Assembly: GCF_001306145.1 (NCBI RefSeq)
Contig: NZ_LGKO01000003.1
Span: 1 to 64,000, forward strand
Length of the DNA: 64,000 nt
Origin: Thermanaerothrix daxensis
Lineage (GTDB): Bacteria; Chloroflexota; Anaerolineae; Anaerolineales; Anaerolineaceae
Direction of reading: 5' to 3'
This document shows, piece by piece, positions 1 through 8,160 of the stretch. The notes under the pieces were generated by a model that searched no databases, had not been told where the DNA came from, and saw nothing but the letters and a program-made list of their open reading frames with translations. Position 1 is the first letter of the stretch, and each line of letters starts with the position of its first letter. Both the position numbers and the translations under genes were made by a program.

Positions 1-1221
1 CCCCCCAAACCACCCACCCCCTCAGAGGCGGCCCCGGCGCCGGATGTAGAGGCCCTACGGCGTGCCAGCCGTCTGCATTCACGCCCCCCTCTGGGGCTCA
101 TCCTGGCTCTGCTGGTGGGGGTTGGACTGGTGGCTTTCTGGTTCTGGCCGGGGAGCCCCCTGCCCGGCTGGGTGGCCGTGCTTTACCCCGCCGCCACGCC
201 AACCCCGGAAGAACCCCCGGCACCTGAAACTGCCCTGCCCATCGCCACCACCGAGGTCGTGCTGACCGAGGAGGTTTTCCCAACCGAGACCCTCCCCGAG
301 ATCACCATTCCGGAGGAGGAGACGCCCACTCCACTGCCCGAAACGCCCATCCCCGAACCCACAGCCGGGCCGCCTCAGATTGCGCTGGGCATGCCAATTC
401 TGGCCATGGATTGGTCCCAACGGGCTAATCTGATTGCGCTGGCCACACAAACCGGGGTCGGGCTGTACGATGCCACCGCGCTTGAGCGGGTACGCTACCT
501 GGAAAACCCGGCCAGCCCACCCCGTCTGGCTTTCTCACCCGATGGGCGCTGGCTGGTTACCAACGGCGCCGCCACGCGCCTGTGGGAAGTCGCCAGTGGT
601 GAGGTGGTGCGGACCTTGAGCAATGCACCGGTGACTGCACTGGCTTTTTCGCCCGATGGGCAGCAAATTGCCCTGGCCGAAGCCGGCGGCCAGGTGCGGG
701 TGTTGGGGCGCGTGGAAGGCAGCCTACCCCCCATCCTCCTCTCCGCGGGCAGTGGCGTTTTTGACCTGGCCTTCTCGCCGGATGGCAACCGTCTGGCGGC
801 AGGGTTGGAAGATGGCCGCACCCTGGTGTGGAACCTGAGCACCCGCACCGTGGTGCTGAGCCGCATCCCGGAAACCGGGCGCACCCTGCGCCTGGCGTTC
901 TCACCTGGCGGCGACCTCCTGGCGGGCGGCAATGAGGACGGCGGTATCTGGCTATGGGATGGCGAGGGTAAAACCGTCCACATCCTACGGGGCCCCAGCG
1001 GCATGCTCTTCGCCCTGACTTTCGCCCCCGATGGCAAGCGCATTGCCGCCAGCGGCGAAGATCCGGCGCTCTACGTGTGGACGATTGGGGATGGGCAATT
1101 GCACCAGCGCCTGGAAGGGCCAACCCGCCCCGTGCACGGCCTGCGTTTCAGCCCCGACGGCAATCAACTGCTCAGCGCCGATGAAGAAGGCGTAGCGCGC
1201 TTCTGGACGCTCACCCCCTGA
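1..1221 (+). CDS. C-terminal part of a membrane-anchored WD40-repeat protein (5' end outside window)
   Basis: The reading frame is open from base 1, so the start lies upstream of the window. The visible part begins with a Pro/Ala-rich linker, then one hydrophobic segment (about residues 31-49 of the visible part), a Thr/Pro/Glu-rich stretch, and about seven WD40 blades with the recurring pattern FSPDG...LW or VW. The arrangement fits a cytoplasmic domain, one transmembrane helix and an external beta-propeller. In Chloroflexota the missing N-terminus of such proteins is often a Ser/Thr kinase or a regulatory domain, but nothing here shows which. An internal GTG at 115 would cut into the transmembrane helix and is unlikely to be the start. 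It converges on the ABC transporter genes with no gap. Confidence 0.85.
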   Translation, partial: PPKPPTPSEAAPAPDVEALRRASRLHSRPPLGLILALLVGVGLVAFWFWPGSPLPGWVAVLYPAATPTPEEPPAPETALPIATTEVVLTEEVFPTETLPEITIPEEETPTPLPETPIPEPTAGPPQIALGMPILAMDWSQRANLIALATQTGVGLYDATALERVRYLENPASPPRLAFSPDGRWLVTNGAATRLWEVASGEVVRTLSNAPVTALAFSPDGQQIALAEAGGQVRVLGRVEGSLPPILLSAGSGVFDLAFSPDGNRLAAGLEDGRTLVWNLSTRTVVLSRIPETGRTLRLAFSPGGDLLAGGNEDGGIWLWDGEGKTVHILRGPSGMLFALTFAPDGKRIAASGEDPALYVWTIGDGQLHQRLEGPTRPVHGLRFSPDGNQLLSADEEGVARFWTLTP

Positions 1222-1974
1222 TCAACCGATGGCCTGGCGCAATTGCCGGGCCAGATGGATGAATTCCATCGTGTAGCGTAGTTCCTCACTGCGCGGACGA
1301 GGTAACGGCACCGGCATATCCAGGCTGACCTGCCCCGGGCGCGGGGTGAAAACCAGCACCCGATCCGCCAGGAGCAGGGCCTCGGAAATGGAGTGGGTGA
1401 CCATGAGCACGGTCTTGCGCTGAGCCTGCCACAGCGCGAGCAGTTCGGCCCCCATGCGCTCTCGCGTCAGGGCATCCAGAGCGCCAAAAGGCTCATCCAG
1501 GAGCAGAAGATCGGGGTCATGGATCAGCGCCCGTGCGATGGCAACGCGCTGTGCCATGCCCCCCGAAAGGTCGCGCGGCCATGCCGACTCAAACCCGTTC
1601 AGCCCCACCCGTTCCACCCAGGCCTGGGCTTGACGGCGCGCTTCATCCGGTGGCACACCCTGCAATTCCAACGGAAGCATGATGTTTTCAAGCACCGTCC
1701 GCCAGGGCATCAGATTGGCCTGCTGAAACACATAACCAATGCGCGGAGTCCGCCCGCCAGCAAAGCGAATTTCCCCCTGGGTAGGCGGCACCAGCCCCGC
1801 CAGGACGCGCAACAAGGTGCTTTTGCCACTCCCCGAAGGCCCCAACAGGCACACAAATTCCTGCGGCCAGACCCGAAACGTCACGTCCTCCAGGGCCTGC
1901 AATTCACCGCTGCCGTTTTCAAAATTTACGCTCAGGTGAATGACATCCAGCGCCGGCGTCGTTTCCACACTCAT
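1222..1974 (-). CDS. ABC transporter ATP-binding protein of the FMN-riboswitch-controlled importer
   Basis: A 250-residue ATPase of the nitrate/sulfonate/taurine (SsuB/TauB/ThiZ) type that would energise import through the neighbouring permease. Visible motifs are Walker A GPSGSGKST (45-53), Q-loop VFQQ near 83, signature LSGGM (136-140), Walker B LLLLDEPFGALD (156-167) and a switch histidine in VTHS. Its ATG overlaps the stop of the binding-protein gene by 4 bases (ATGA), showing translational coupling. It is the last gene of a permease, binding protein, ATPase operon behind an FMN riboswitch, so riboflavin or a related flavin is the likely substrate. The family itself does not distinguish substrates; the assignment rests on the riboswitch. 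Confidence 0.9.
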   Translation of the reverse strand: MSVETTPALDVIHLSVNFENGSGELQALEDVTFRVWPQEFVCLLGPSGSGKSTLLRVLAGLVPPTQGEIRFAGGRTPRIGYVFQQANLMPWRTVLENIMLPLELQGVPPDEARRQAQAWVERVGLNGFESAWPRDLSGGMAQRVAIARALIHDPDLLLLDEPFGALDALTRERMGAELLALWQAQRKTVLMVTHSISEALLLADRVLVFTPRPGQVSLDMPVPLPRPRSEELRYTMEFIHLARQLRQAIG

Positions 1975-3002
1975 GGCTGTTCCCGCGGCAGGTAAGCATT
2001 GGTGTAGGCCTGGGTGACCTCCAAAGGCTGGTTGATCAGGCCCATCTCGCGCAGAACGCGCACCATGTTCTCCCAGGCTTGCGGATCACTATATCCCCAG
2101 GGATTTTGCTGCCAAAGCCCGATCGAAGTTTTAAGCACTTCCATTTGCACCGCACGATCGGCCTGATTCAAATTTTCAACATACTTTTCGCTAATGGCAT
2201 ACGCCGCCGCAGGGTCATTGACCACATCTTGCAAGCCGCGCAGCGTAGCGCGGATCATCCGCCGTACCAGGTCGGGGCTCTCACGCAGGGTGCGCTCATT
2301 GGTGATCAGGCCGTTCGACACCAGAGCCATGTAATCGGCCACGCGCAGCACATCCACGGCATACCCGCGGGCCTGCAACTGAATCGGCTCGTTCGTGATG
2401 TACACCACGGCTGCCTCCACCTGCCCGCTGATCAGCGCTTCTACCTGATTAAAGCCGATGGACTCCAAATGCACGGCCTCCTCGGGCACCCCGCCCGCCG
2501 AAAGCAAAGCCCGCAAGCCAATGTAACTGGCACCATACAGACCAGGAATGCCAATGCGCCGCCCACGCAAATCCGCCGGCGTGCGCAGTCCCAGACCGCT
2601 CGGCGCCGCTACTCCCACCGGGTAATCCCGGTACCAGGCCATCACGTAAACTACCGGCAGGCCCTGCGCCCGCCCTAACAGCACCTGCTCACCGGAGACA
2701 ATTGCAAAGGGCAAGGTATTAGCCCCAACCAGGGCTACGTTGTCCGTCTCCATGCTGTAATCCAAGGTGATTTCCAGACCCTCATCTCGGTGGTAGCCCT
2801 TTTCAATCGCCACATACAGCGGGGCAAACTGAATATTAGGAATGTACCCCACCGGCAGGCGAATGGGAGTGAGCGTAGGGGTGGGCGAGACCGTCAGGGA
2901 AGAGCCACACCCGCCTGAGAGCATCCCTACCAGCGCGAGCGCCAGAACCCCACAGAACCAGGTGCGCAATCTTTTGGGCTTCCATGAAAAAACCATCGCC
3001 AT
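1971..3002 (-). CDS. ribY: NMT1/THI5-like substrate-binding lipoprotein, probable riboflavin-binding RibY
   Basis: A 343-residue secreted lipoprotein: basic N-terminus, hydrophobic core, and lipobox SGGC with the lipidated Cys at about residue 32, followed by a Pro/Thr linker. The mature part starts VGYIPN.QFAPLYVA and contains a typical NMT1/THI5-like periplasmic binding fold with the GIPGLYGASYIGL loop. Members bind pyrimidine precursors, sulfonates, nitrate or, in the RibXY systems described for Chloroflexota, riboflavin. The upstream FMN riboswitch favours the last. The ATG at 3002 and a second in-frame ATG at 2996 are both possible; the GGAG at about 9 bases spacing favours 2996. It sits 19 bases after the permease gene and overlaps the ATPase gene. 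Confidence 0.8.
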   Translation of the reverse strand: MAMVFSWKPKRLRTWFCGVLALALVGMLSGGCGSSLTVSPTPTLTPIRLPVGYIPNIQFAPLYVAIEKGYHRDEGLEITLDYSMETDNVALVGANTLPFAIVSGEQVLLGRAQGLPVVYVMAWYRDYPVGVAAPSGLGLRTPADLRGRRIGIPGLYGASYIGLRALLSAGGVPEEAVHLESIGFNQVEALISGQVEAAVVYITNEPIQLQARGYAVDVLRVADYMALVSNGLITNERTLRESPDLVRRMIRATLRGLQDVVNDPAAAYAISEKYVENLNQADRAVQMEVLKTSIGLWQQNPWGYSDPQAWENMVRVLREMGLINQPLEVTQAYTNAYLPREQP

Positions 3003-3021
3003 TGCTCCATTGAAAGGAATT

Positions 3022-3837
3022 TTAGTGAAAATCGCGTGGACTGCCCTGCCAGCGCAGAAAGCGCCGTTCGGCCAGCATGACCAGTCCGTACAAAGCCAGT
3101 GCCAGGGTCATCAGGGTGAAGGTGGCCACAAAGACCAGCGCCGTATCGTACTGACCGCGTCCCACGTTGATCAGAAAACCCAGCCCGCGGTTAGAGCCAA
3201 CCAGTTCGCCCACCACCGCCCCAATTACCGAAAGCGTCGCCCCAATACGTAGGCCGCCCAGAAAGAGCGGCAGGGCCGCCGGGATCTCCAGGTAGCGCAG
3301 GGTTTGCCAGCGGGTAGCATGCAACGTGTGCATGAGCGCGCGCAGATCGCGCGGCACTGCCCTTACCCCCACAACCGTGTTAACCAGCACCGGGAAGAAC
3401 ACGATGAGGGCGCAGATGAGCACCTTAGAGAGCATGCCCGGGCCAAACCAGATCACCAGCAGGGGTGCGATGGCCACCGTAGGGATGGCCTGGCTGGCAA
3501 CCAGGTAAGGTCCGATCAGGCGCTCCAGTACCGGAGAGCGTGCCAGCAGGTACCCCAGAAACGTGGCCAATACCACTCCGAGCAGCAATCCGATGCCCAC
3601 TTCCTGGAGGGTTGCCAGGGTGTGACGGGCAAGCGACCCATCGGCAATGGCCAGCCCCAGGCGCCGTCCGACCTGCCCTGGCGAGGGCAGAATGAACGGC
3701 GGCAAGTGCGTCAGACGCACAATGCCCTCCCACACCCCCACCGCCAGCAGTAGCGAGAATAACGTCCACACCCCCTGCGCCAGCCAGCGCGGGCGGAACA
3801 TTTTCATCCAGGGGAAAGGTTTCGCCAGTGTTGCCAT
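3022..3837 (-). CDS. ribX: ABC transporter permease, probable riboflavin permease RibX
   Basis: A 271-residue inner-membrane permease with about six transmembrane helices and a BPD_transp_1 coupling region (LHATRWQTLRYLEIPAALP), which docks the ATPase. It belongs to the SsuC/TauC/ThiX type. An in-frame ATG at 3900 would add 21 residues but lies inside the riboswitch terminator hairpin. The ATG at 3837 is preceded by GGGAG at 9 bases and gives a normal N-terminus, so it was chosen. It is the first structural gene behind the FMN riboswitch, which suggests flavin uptake. Nothing in the permease itself identifies the substrate. Confidence 0.85.
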   Translation of the reverse strand: MATLAKPFPWMKMFRPRWLAQGVWTLFSLLLAVGVWEGIVRLTHLPPFILPSPGQVGRRLGLAIADGSLARHTLATLQEVGIGLLLGVVLATFLGYLLARSPVLERLIGPYLVASQAIPTVAIAPLLVIWFGPGMLSKVLICALIVFFPVLVNTVVGVRAVPRDLRALMHTLHATRWQTLRYLEIPAALPLFLGGLRIGATLSVIGAVVGELVGSNRGLGFLINVGRGQYDTALVFVATFTLMTLALALYGLVMLAERRFLRWQGSPRDFH

Positions 3838-3865
3838 GGTCAAAGACTCCCGAAATCGGATAACG

Positions 3866-3898
3866 AAAAAGCCCCGAAGGCACAAACGTCTTCGGGGC
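3866..3898 (-). terminator. Intrinsic terminator, expression platform of the FMN riboswitch
   Basis: On the minus strand a 9-bp stem GCCCCGAAG/CTTCGGGGC with a 10-base loop is followed by TTTTTC. The 3' arm with two extra bases (GCCTTCGGGGC) is identical to the 5' strand of the aptamer P1 helix (4061 to 4051). The terminator 5' arm can therefore pair instead with the aptamer 5' strand, giving an antiterminator when FMN is absent. Confidence 0.85.
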
Positions 3899-3932
3899 AT
3901 CTAAACACAACCCGGCTCAGGGGTTACCTTTA

Positions 3933-4062
3933 CGCCTTCTCCCATCCGGACTATACCGTCGACTCCGGAATTCCACCGGATCCTGCGTCCTGAGACGCTC
4001 GTGGGTTGTCACCACCGATCGGGAATTGGGAGGCAAACCTCCCTCACCCTGCCCCGAAGGCG
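3933..4062 (-). promoter_or_regulatory. FMN riboswitch (RFN element)
   Basis: The minus strand shows the RFN consensus blocks in order: P1 CGCCTTC, GGGGCAGGGTG, AATTCCCGATCGGTGGTGA, ACCCACGAG, GCAGGATCCGGTG, AATTCCGGAGTCGACGGTAT, AGTCCGGATGGGAGAAGGCG. P1 closes with GAAGGCG. It senses FMN and sits directly upstream of the three-gene ABC importer, with an intrinsic terminator in between. The element is about 130 bases long, as usual for the family. Confidence 0.97.
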
Positions 4063-4085
4063 TGTTATGCACTTGTAACGCCCTT

Positions 4086-4114
4086 AGTTTACCCCGGCGA
4101 GGGGAGATTGTCAA
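4086..4114 (-). promoter_or_regulatory. Sigma-70-type promoter of the FMN-riboswitch transcript
   Basis: Minus-strand -35 TTGACA (4114-4109) and -10 TAAACT (4091-4086) are separated by 17 bases. The predicted start is just upstream of the riboswitch P1 helix at 4062. Confidence 0.7.
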
Positions 4115-4148
4115 TCTTTTGTTCGACTTTGCACAAAGCGGCGCCGCC

Positions 4149-5129
4149 TCAGCCGCCGATTTCACTCATCACCCGGTTGGTGGCAACCTCGCCTTCTGCC
4201 AGGCCATGCCCCCAGGGCTTCTCCCAGATGCTCGTCACAATCAACTGACGCATCTCTTCCCAGGTGGCGCCGTTGCGCAGTGGGGTGAGCAAATCCACTT
4301 CCTTTTCCCGCAAGAGGCACAGCCGCAACCGCCCATCTGCGGTCAGGCGGGCACGGGTGCACGAAGCACAGAAGGGCAAGGTGACCGAGGCAATGAAACC
4401 CAGCGTGCCCCGCGCGCCCGGCAGGCGATACAGACGGGCCTCGCCATCCAGTTCGCCACCGTTGAGCGGCTCCACCGCCCCATAAACGGCCTCCAGGCGT
4501 GCCAGCATCTCAGCGGTGGAAACCACCTGAGAACGCTGAAAATCGGTGATCCCGCCCAGGGGCATCATCTCAATAAAGCGCACCTGCCAGTCATGCTCAT
4601 AGGTCAGGCGGGCCAGGTCCACAATATCCACCTCGTTGTAACCTCGCACCACCACCGCATTGATCTTAATGGGGGTCAGGCCAGCTTCTTCCGCCGCCAG
4701 AATGCCTTCCCACACCTGCTGCAAATTGCCCCAGCGGGTGAGCTTGTGATAGCGTACCGGGTCCAGCGTATCCAGGCTGACGTTGACCCGCTGCAATCCG
4801 GCGGCCTTGAGCGGACGCGCCAGTTTATGCAACAACACACCGTTGGTGGTCATGCTCAGCGATTTCACCCCCGGTGTGGCGGCAATTTCCCGCACCAGGT
4901 CCACCACATGCGCGCGCACGGTTGGCTCCCCACCGGTGAGGCGTATCTTATCAAACCCCAGGCTGGCGAAGAGGCGCACCAGAAAGAGGATTTCGTCATC
5001 CTGCAGCATCTCCGCTGGTGGGCGGAAGGTCATATCTTCGGGCATGCAGTACACGCAGCGCAGGTTGCAGTGATCGGTCAGGCTGATCCGCAAATAGTGA
5101 ATACGACGACCAAAACGGTCCAGAGCCAT
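4149..5129 (-). CDS. moaA: GTP 3',8-cyclase MoaA (molybdenum cofactor biosynthesis)
   Basis: A radical-SAM enzyme of 326 residues, the usual length, that converts GTP to (8S)-3',8-cyclo-GTP, the first step of molybdopterin synthesis. The SAM cluster motif CNLRCVYC has Cys at 21, 25 and 28. GGEPT follows at 66-70. The second 4Fe-4S site is Cys 254, 257 and 271. The C-terminus ends in the conserved Gly-Gly needed for activity. The start ATG follows GAGGG, and a perfect -10 TATAAT lies at 5169-5164 on the same strand, though its -35 is poor. No other moa genes are adjacent. The FmdE-like and NifX-like genes at about 22 kb are the only other molybdenum-related hints in the window. Confidence 0.96.
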   Translation of the reverse strand: MALDRFGRRIHYLRISLTDHCNLRCVYCMPEDMTFRPPAEMLQDDEILFLVRLFASLGFDKIRLTGGEPTVRAHVVDLVREIAATPGVKSLSMTTNGVLLHKLARPLKAAGLQRVNVSLDTLDPVRYHKLTRWGNLQQVWEGILAAEEAGLTPIKINAVVVRGYNEVDIVDLARLTYEHDWQVRFIEMMPLGGITDFQRSQVVSTAEMLARLEAVYGAVEPLNGGELDGEARLYRLPGARGTLGFIASVTLPFCASCTRARLTADGRLRLCLLREKEVDLLTPLRNGATWEEMRQLIVTSIWEKPWGHGLAEGEVATNRVMSEIGG

Positions 5130-5405
5130 TTTGGGGTTCCCTCAACTCTACTATCTTGTTCTCATTATACAAAAAAGCCGCCTTGCAAACCACACTTTAG
5201 AGGGGTGATTCTTGCCCCTAATCCAGGATTTTTGCCCACCGCACCCTATACCCGACTAATTTAGTGGCAAATATCAGGATACTTGTAGTCTTTTCGGGTG
5301 ACGCTTGACACTACCCAAAGCCCAGATAGGCGTTCCATAATCAAGATAGAACGCATCCCAGCCAGCCTTGTTGTATTTAACTTCCACACAAACCAGGAGG
5401 AACGG

Positions 5406-5651
5406 ATGCCCCCCAAGGGACGAATTGTCGTTAATGATCTATACTGTAAGGGTTGTGAGTTGTGTGTCGCAGCTTGCCCGCAAGAGGTCATGGGGTTGGA
5501 TATGAGCCGCATCACCACCAAAGGTTATCATCCAGCCACGTTGATCAAAGAGGGATGCACCGGGTGTGGGGTGTGTGCCGTGGTGTGTCCGGAAGCCGCC
5601 ATCACGGTTTACCGCGAAGTCGTTCGTCCGCGCGTAGCGGCAGCGGCCTAG
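5406..5651 (+). CDS. 2-oxoacid:ferredoxin oxidoreductase delta subunit (2x 4Fe-4S)
   Basis: An 81-residue ferredoxin-like subunit with two complete CxxCxxCxxxC motifs (Cys 14, 17, 20, 24 and Cys 51, 54, 57, 61). It passes electrons from the TPP-bound 2-oxoacid to free ferredoxin. The frame is open further upstream, but AGGAGG at 5395-5400 fixes the start at ATG 5406. It is the first gene of a delta-alpha-beta-gamma operon with gaps of about 10 bases. Confidence 0.93.
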   Translation: MPPKGRIVVNDLYCKGCELCVAACPQEVMGLDMSRITTKGYHPATLIKEGCTGCGVCAVVCPEAAITVYREVVRPRVAAAA

Positions 5652-5661
5652 GAGGTGATCC

Positions 5662-6774
5662 ATGGCACGTGAGTTGTGGAAGGGCAATATTGCCATTGCC
5701 GAGGCGGCGGTTCGGGCCGGGTTGGAGGCATACTTCGGCTACCCCATCACCCCTCAAACGGAATTACTGGAGTACCTTTCCATGCGCATGCCCGAACTGG
5801 GACGCGTCTTCGTGCAGGCAGAGAGCGAACTGGGGGCCATCAACATGGTTTACGGCGCTGCCTGCACCGGCGTGCGGGTGATGACTTCCTCCTCCAGCCC
5901 GGGTATCAGCCTGATGATGGAAGGGCTCTCCTACATTGCCGGCACGGAAGTCCCCGTGGTGCTGGTAGATGTGATGCGCGGCGGCCCCGGCCTGGGCAAC
6001 ATCGCTCCGGCCCAGGGCGATTACAATCAAATCGTCCACGGTGGTGGGCACGGCGATTACCGCCCCATCGTCCTGGCGCCTTCGAACATCCAGGAAGCCA
6101 TTGACCTGACCATGCTGGCTTTCGATCTGGCCGAGGCGTATCGCGCCATCGCGGTAGTGCTCCTGGATGGCAGTTTGGGGCAAATGATGGAACCGGCAGA
6201 GATGCCTCCTCTGCGCCCCCTCAAAAGCACCTACCCCGACTGGGCCGTGCGCGGTGCCATTGGGCGCGAGCGGCGCGTGCTTTCTTCGATCTACCTCGAC
6301 CCACCCCTGGAAGAAGAAGCCAACCTGCGCATCCTGCGCCGCTGGCAGCAGGTTGAAGCCAATGAGGTGCGCTACAAGGGCTACTACCTGGAAGATGCGC
6401 GCTTCGTGGTCGTGGGGTTCGGCACGGCCGGGCGAGTGGCGCTCTCCGCAGTGCGGGCCGCGCGCGCTGAGGGCATTCGAGTGGGCTTGCTTCGCCCCAT
6501 CACCGTCAGCCCCTTCCCCAGCCGGGTGCTTCGCGAATTGGCCGACCAGGTCGAGGGCTTCCTGGTCGTTGAGATGAACACCGGCCAGATGCTTGAGGAC
6601 GTCTTGCGGGCGGTGGAAGGACGCGCGCCGGTTGAATTTTTCGCCCGCCTCGGCGGGGTTATGCCCCTGCCCGAAGAAGTCCTGGACGAAATAAAGCGCA
6701 TGGCCTCCACGCCGCTCAGCGTTGACGGCCATCCACGTGAACGCTGGTTACAACGCATGCTTCAGCCTGCTTAG
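5662..6774 (+). CDS. vorB: 2-oxoacid:ferredoxin oxidoreductase alpha subunit (VorB/KorA type)
   Basis: The 370-residue alpha subunit combines the pyrimidine-binding domain of a TPP enzyme (FGYPITPQTE, AESELGAINMVYGAA, MTSSSSPGISLM, MRGGPGLGN) with a C-terminal transketolase-like domain. With the beta, gamma and delta subunits it oxidatively decarboxylates a 2-oxoacid with CoA, reducing ferredoxin. The sequence around GGPGLGNI.P.QGDY and GGGHGDY resembles the branched-chain VorB group (3-methyl-2-oxobutanoate), but 2-oxoglutarate (KorA) cannot be excluded by eye. AGGAGGTGATCC immediately upstream is a nearly perfect ribosome binding site. Confidence 0.9.
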   Translation: MARELWKGNIAIAEAAVRAGLEAYFGYPITPQTELLEYLSMRMPELGRVFVQAESELGAINMVYGAACTGVRVMTSSSSPGISLMMEGLSYIAGTEVPVVLVDVMRGGPGLGNIAPAQGDYNQIVHGGGHGDYRPIVLAPSNIQEAIDLTMLAFDLAEAYRAIAVVLLDGSLGQMMEPAEMPPLRPLKSTYPDWAVRGAIGRERRVLSSIYLDPPLEEEANLRILRRWQQVEANEVRYKGYYLEDARFVVVGFGTAGRVALSAVRAARAEGIRVGLLRPITVSPFPSRVLRELADQVEGFLVVEMNTGQMLEDVLRAVEGRAPVEFFARLGGVMPLPEEVLDEIKRMASTPLSVDGHPRERWLQRMLQPA

Positions 6775-6786
6775 GAGGAACCACGC

Positions 6787-7563
6787 ATGACCCTAGCGGA
6801 TATGGAAACGCTGGTTTACGCACGCCCGGCTTCACTGACCGAGATGCCCACCCACTACTGCCCCGGCTGCACCCATGGGGTGGCTCATCGCCTCATTGCC
6901 GAGGTCATTGACGAGATGAACCTGCGGGAGCGCACCATCGGTGTGGCTTCGGTGGGATGCTCGGTATTTGCCTACAACTACTTTGATTTCGACTGGGTGC
7001 AGGCGCCGCACGGGCGCGCCCCGGCCATGGCCACCGGGATCAAACGCGTCCTGCCGGACCGCCTGGTGATCACTTACCAGGGGGATGGCGACATGGCCTC
7101 CATCGGCATGGGGGAAGTCGTTCATGCGGCAGCGCGGGGCGAGAATATCACGGTCTTTTTCATCAACAACGCCAATTACGGCATGACCGGCGGACAAATG
7201 GCCCCCACCACCCTTCCCGGCCAGAAAACCACCACCTCCCCACACGGGCGGGATGTGGAAACCCAGGGCTACCCGGTCCGCGCCGCCGAACTGATTTCCA
7301 CCCTGGAGGGCGCCAGTTACGTCGTGCGCCGCAGTTTGCACGACCCCAAAAACATCCGCCTGGCCAAGAAAGCCATCCGCCTGGCATTGGAAACCCAGGT
7401 GCGCGGACTGGGCTTTTCCATGGTCGAGTTGCTCTCCATCTGCCCGACTAACTGGGGCATGACGCCGGTGCAGTCGCTGAAATGGTTGGAAGAGCACATG
7501 ATCCCCTACTTCCCACTCGGGGATTACAAGGTCCACCCCGCAGTGGCTGAGATTAAGGTCTAG
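6787..7563 (+). CDS. 2-oxoacid:ferredoxin oxidoreductase beta subunit (TPP-binding)
   Basis: The 258-residue TPP-binding subunit. A CPGC pair near residues 25-28, the [12 protein letters not shown] diphosphate/Mg site and the [11 protein letters not shown] loop are all present. These bind TPP-Mg and position the substrate. Length and motifs match the KorB/VorA family. AGGAGG lies 8 bases before the ATG. The gene sits 12 bases after the alpha subunit and 11 before the gamma subunit, so one transcript is expected. Confidence 0.93.
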   Translation: MTLADMETLVYARPASLTEMPTHYCPGCTHGVAHRLIAEVIDEMNLRERTIGVASVGCSVFAYNYFDFDWVQAPHGRAPAMATGIKRVLPDRLVITYQGDGDMASIGMGEVVHAAARGENITVFFINNANYGMTGGQMAPTTLPGQKTTTSPHGRDVETQGYPVRAAELISTLEGASYVVRRSLHDPKNIRLAKKAIRLALETQVRGLGFSMVELLSICPTNWGMTPVQSLKWLEEHMIPYFPLGDYKVHPAVAEIKV

Positions 7564-7574
7564 GGAGGCAAGCC

Positions 7575-8129
7575 ATGCAAACCGAAATCGTCATTGCCGG
7601 TTTTGGCGGTCAGGGGGTACTCTTTGCCGGTCAACTGTTGGCCTACGCCGCCATGGATAACGGTCTGGAAGTGACCTGGATTCCTTCTTACGGCCCAGAA
7701 ATGCGCGGCGGCACGGCCAATTGTACCGTGATCATTTCCGACGAAGAAATCGGCTCCCCCATCGTGCGCAACCCCCAGGTGGCCTTGGTACTCAATCGCC
7801 CCTCCCTGGATAAGTACGAGCCACTGGTCAAGGTGGGAGGCTTGCTGGTAGTCAATGCCTCGCTGGTGGATCGCAGTGTGGGCCGCCGCGACATTCAGGT
7901 GGTGATGGTGCCTGCCAACGAAATTGCCGAGCAATTGGGAGATCGCCGCGTGGCCAACATGGTCATGTTGGGTGCAATGCTGGCCAACCATCCCGTCCTC
8001 AGCGTGGAAGCGGTTGTCAAAGCCATGGAAGCCCACATGCTCTCACGCCACCGCAACCTCTTACCGCTGAACGTGGCGGCGCTCCAAGAGGGTGCCAAGT
8101 TCCTGGCCGGGCAACTTCAATCGGCATGA
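7575..8129 (+). CDS. 2-oxoacid:ferredoxin oxidoreductase gamma subunit
   Basis: A 184-residue gamma (KorC/VorC) subunit of the POR/KOR family. It starts with the typical [19 protein letters not shown] and carries [18 protein letters not shown], the CoA-binding region of the family. It completes the four-subunit enzyme and is the last gene of the operon. A strong hairpin terminator follows 5 bases after the stop. Confidence 0.94.
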   Translation: MQTEIVIAGFGGQGVLFAGQLLAYAAMDNGLEVTWIPSYGPEMRGGTANCTVIISDEEIGSPIVRNPQVALVLNRPSLDKYEPLVKVGGLLVVNASLVDRSVGRRDIQVVMVPANEIAEQLGDRRVANMVMLGAMLANHPVLSVEAVVKAMEAHMLSRHRNLLPLNVAALQEGAKFLAGQLQSA

Positions 8130-8133
8130 GCAC

Positions 8134-8160
8134 AAGGCGCGGGGGCTACCCGCGCCTTTT
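8134..8160. terminator. Bidirectional intrinsic terminator between the oxidoreductase operon and comEC
   Basis: A perfect 10-bp stem AAGGCGCGGG/CCCGCGCCTT with a 5-base loop. It is followed by T's on the + strand and by an A/T step on the other, and ends both convergent units. Confidence 0.85.
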
